Shown piece by piece: positions 62,332-64,000 of a DNA stretch of 64,000 nt. The stretch's first letter is position 1. Each line of letters opens with the position of its first letter. The position numbers were made by a program, and so were the translations under genes. The notes below the pieces were generated by a model, which did not search any database, had not been told where the DNA came from, and saw only the letters and a program-made list of their open reading frames with translations. This stretch comes from Heloderma charlesbogerti (Eukaryota; Chordata; Lepidosauria; Squamata; Helodermatidae): NCBI GenBank assembly GCA_026122225.1, contig JANEZZ010001866.1, positions 806,001-870,000 on the forward strand. Direction: 5' to 3'.

Positions 62332-62808
62332 AATCATAGAATCATAGAATAGTAGGGTTGGAAGGGGCCTACAAGGCCATCGAGTCCAACCCCCTGCTCA
62401 ATGCAGGAATCCAAGTCAGAGAATCCCTGACAGATGGCTGTCCAGCCTCGTCTTGAAGGCCTCCAGTGTGGGAGAGCCCACCGCCTCCCCAGGTAATTGG
62501 TTCCATTGTCGTATTGCTCTTACAGTCAGGAAGTTGTTCCTGATGTTCAGCCAGAATCTGGCTTCCTGTCACTTGAGCCCATTATTCCGTGTCCTGCACT
62601 CTGGGATGATCGAGAAGAGATCCTGGCCTTCTTCTCTGTGACAACCTTTCAAGTACTTGAAGAGCGCTATCCTATCTCCCCTCAGTCTTCTGTTGTCAAG
62701 GCTAAACATGCCCAGTTCTTTCAGTCTCTCTTCATAGGGCTTTGTTTCCAGTCCCCTGATCATCTTTGTTGCCCTCCTCTGAACCCTCTCCAGTTTGTCT
62801 GCATCCAG
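62332..62808 (-). mobile_element. CR1 LINE 3' end
   Basis: The minus frame reads [20 protein letters not shown] and [14 protein letters not shown] (62,569-62,763). The 3' UTR and a doubled 'atcatagaatcatagaat' tail start at 62,332, directly after a (TTG)n run (62,309-62,330). Confidence 0.9.
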
Positions 62809-62839
62809 TTGTTGTTATTGTTATTATTTTATATACCCT

Positions 62840-63240
62840 CTTATCTTCTAAAAGATCAACCATCCAGTCCAGCTTCCTGTTTCCCACAGTGGCCAGCTAG
62901 ATGCATCCAGAAAGCCCCTAAATAGGGCCTGAGACCATGAGCCCTGTTCTCCCCCACCCATCAGCATCTGGTATGCAGAGGTAGGCTGCCCTTGAGGCTG
63001 GAGTTTCTGCAGACCATCTTGGCTCCACATCCATCAAGAGAGCTCCCCTCCTCCATGAATTTGCCCAATCCCCCTCTAAAGGCATCTAAGAGCCTGTAGC
63101 CAACACTACATCTTATGGCAGCTAATGCTGTACATTAATTATGCGCTGTGTAAATAAGTTATTTCTCTTGTCTGTCCCAAATCTACCACCCAACAATTTC
63201 ACTAAAGGGGTGGGTGGGGGGTTCTAGTGTTATAAGAGAG
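62840..63240 (-). mobile_element. CR1-group repeat (type B)
   Basis: 'ccatccagtccagcttcctg', 'atttgcccaatccccc', 'ctgtacattaattatgcgct', 'ctagtgttataagagaggg' are in the type B order, including the part 5' of the RT C-terminus. Confidence 0.65.
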
Positions 63241-63304
63241 GGAGAAAAACATCCCCCTATCCACTTTATTATTTTTTGATTAAAAAGAAGTGTGTCTTGG
63301 GTTT

Positions 63305-63640
63305 GGGGCCGTAGCTCGGCGGCACAGCACATAGGAACATAGGAAGCTGCCTTATATTGAGTCGGACCCTGGGTCCATCTAGCCCAGAATTGTTGACACT
63401 GACTGGCAGCAGCGGCTCTCCAGGGTTTCAGGCAGAGCTTTTTCCAGCCCTACCTGGAGATTCCGGGGATCGAACCTGGGACCTTCTGCCCACAAAGCAG
63501 GGGCTCTGCCACGGAGCCACGGCCCTTGCCCCATCCCCCTTTGTGTGCAGAAGGACTCAGGTTAAATTTTCAGATCTCCAGGTAACAGGGCTGGAAAAGG
63601 CTCTTGAGCCTGAGACCCTGGAGGGATACTATCAGTCAGA
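63305..63640 (+). mobile_element. SINE (type 1) interrupted by another SINE
   Basis: Head 'ggggccgtagctcggcggca' at 63,305-63,330 and continuation 'tttgtgtgcagaaggactca' to about 63,640 form one plus-strand SINE. Confidence 0.72.
63331..63527 (-). mobile_element. SINE (type 1), complete, inserted in the SINE above
   Basis: Minus orientation: 'ggaacataggaagctgcc' at its 3' end, 'ggttcgatccccgg' box B and 'gggccgtggctccgtggcag' at its 5' end. Nearly full length. Confidence 0.82.
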
Positions 63641-64000
63641 GTAAGGGTCCCTAAACTTTTTGGGTTAGTGGGCACACTTGGAAGGTTGAAAGGGTGTTGT
63701 GAATAGTCTCACAAGATGGCTGCTGTGTGTGTGTGTTTCCTATTCATAAAATGGCTGTCATGCTGGACATGCCGGTCACAAAACACCTATTTCCTAGAAG
63801 GTGGAACTTATTGAAAAGTAACTTGCACAAGAACCAAAGTCCAAGGCAGAGGTGGAGTTTGCGCTTCATAACATAAAATCACTCTTATAAACCTAAATAA
63901 AGATGGCGCTGGAGGGCAGACTTTGCTTTGCAGAGTGCCAGCCTCCCAGGTAAAAAACATTTTTTTTAATTTAAAAAAATGTTAAGAAAGAAAATAAACA
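63641..64000. other. Unassigned stretch at window end
   Basis: A (GT)n run at 63,724-63,737 and an AT-rich end. The segment 'taagggtccctaaacttttt' at 63,642 resembles a hAT terminus, but the element would leave the window. Confidence 0.3.

Noticed and set aside
1..64000. CRISPR array, bacterial operon, phage or plasmid origin
   Set aside because: No spaced direct repeats, no ribosome-binding-site-led gene series, and all recognisable proteins are vertebrate LINE products.

Overview
The window is eukaryotic DNA and almost certainly from a squamate reptile, probably a lizard. It contains three RTE-BovB LINE copies, one of them full length, together with CR1 and L2 LINEs whose 3' ends are typical of reptiles. 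It also holds two tRNA-derived SINE families and many short hAT-like non-autonomous DNA transposons. BovB, CR1 and L2 together fit Squamata; the species cannot be fixed from the sequence alone. I found no intact host protein-coding gene, no tRNA or rRNA gene, no CRISPR array and no bacterial-type operon. Every long reading frame with a recognisable domain belongs to a retrotransposon, or is an open-frame artefact of the CpG island.

Layout. 1-2.6 kb: L2 3' end, CR1 fragment, SINE fragment. 2.6-6.7 kb: mostly unassigned, with a long near-perfect palindrome at 4.94-5.11 kb and a candidate conserved element at 5.9 kb. 6.7-8.3 kb: truncated BovB copy 1. 9.8-10.4 kb: the best proximal candidate for a conserved regulatory block. 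16.1-18.4 kb: a very strong CpG island (GC boxes, a CCAAT box, an imperfect RFX X-box), probably a promoter; a plausible minus-strand first exon ends at a splice donor near 16,735. 18.5-23.5 kb: an L2 LINE broken by two later insertions, a 509-bp palindromic hAT-like element and a 3.2-kb BovB, both flanked by target-site duplications. 23.5-35.6 kb: small nested repeats and long unassigned stretches. 35.6-39.1 kb: a nearly complete but dead CR1 with parts of ORF1 (SGNH-esterase type) and ORF2 (endonuclease and reverse transcriptase). 40-45 kb: hAT elements, two with recognisable 8-bp target-site duplications, and a mosaic foldback. 45.15-48.38 kb: full-length BovB copy 3 with a perfect 10-bp target-site duplication, inserted into a SINE tail. 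49-60 kb: several homeodomain-site-rich, repeat-free blocks that look like conserved non-coding elements. 57.9-64 kb: CR1, SINE and hAT fragments, several nested.

Interpretation. The pattern is one isolated CpG-island promoter beside tens of kilobases of repeats and AT-motif-rich unique blocks, with no other exons. It resembles the flank or first intron of a developmental gene with distal enhancers. The gene cannot be named from what is visible. The firmest new information is the relative insertion order of the transposons, read from target-site duplications and rejoined reading frames.
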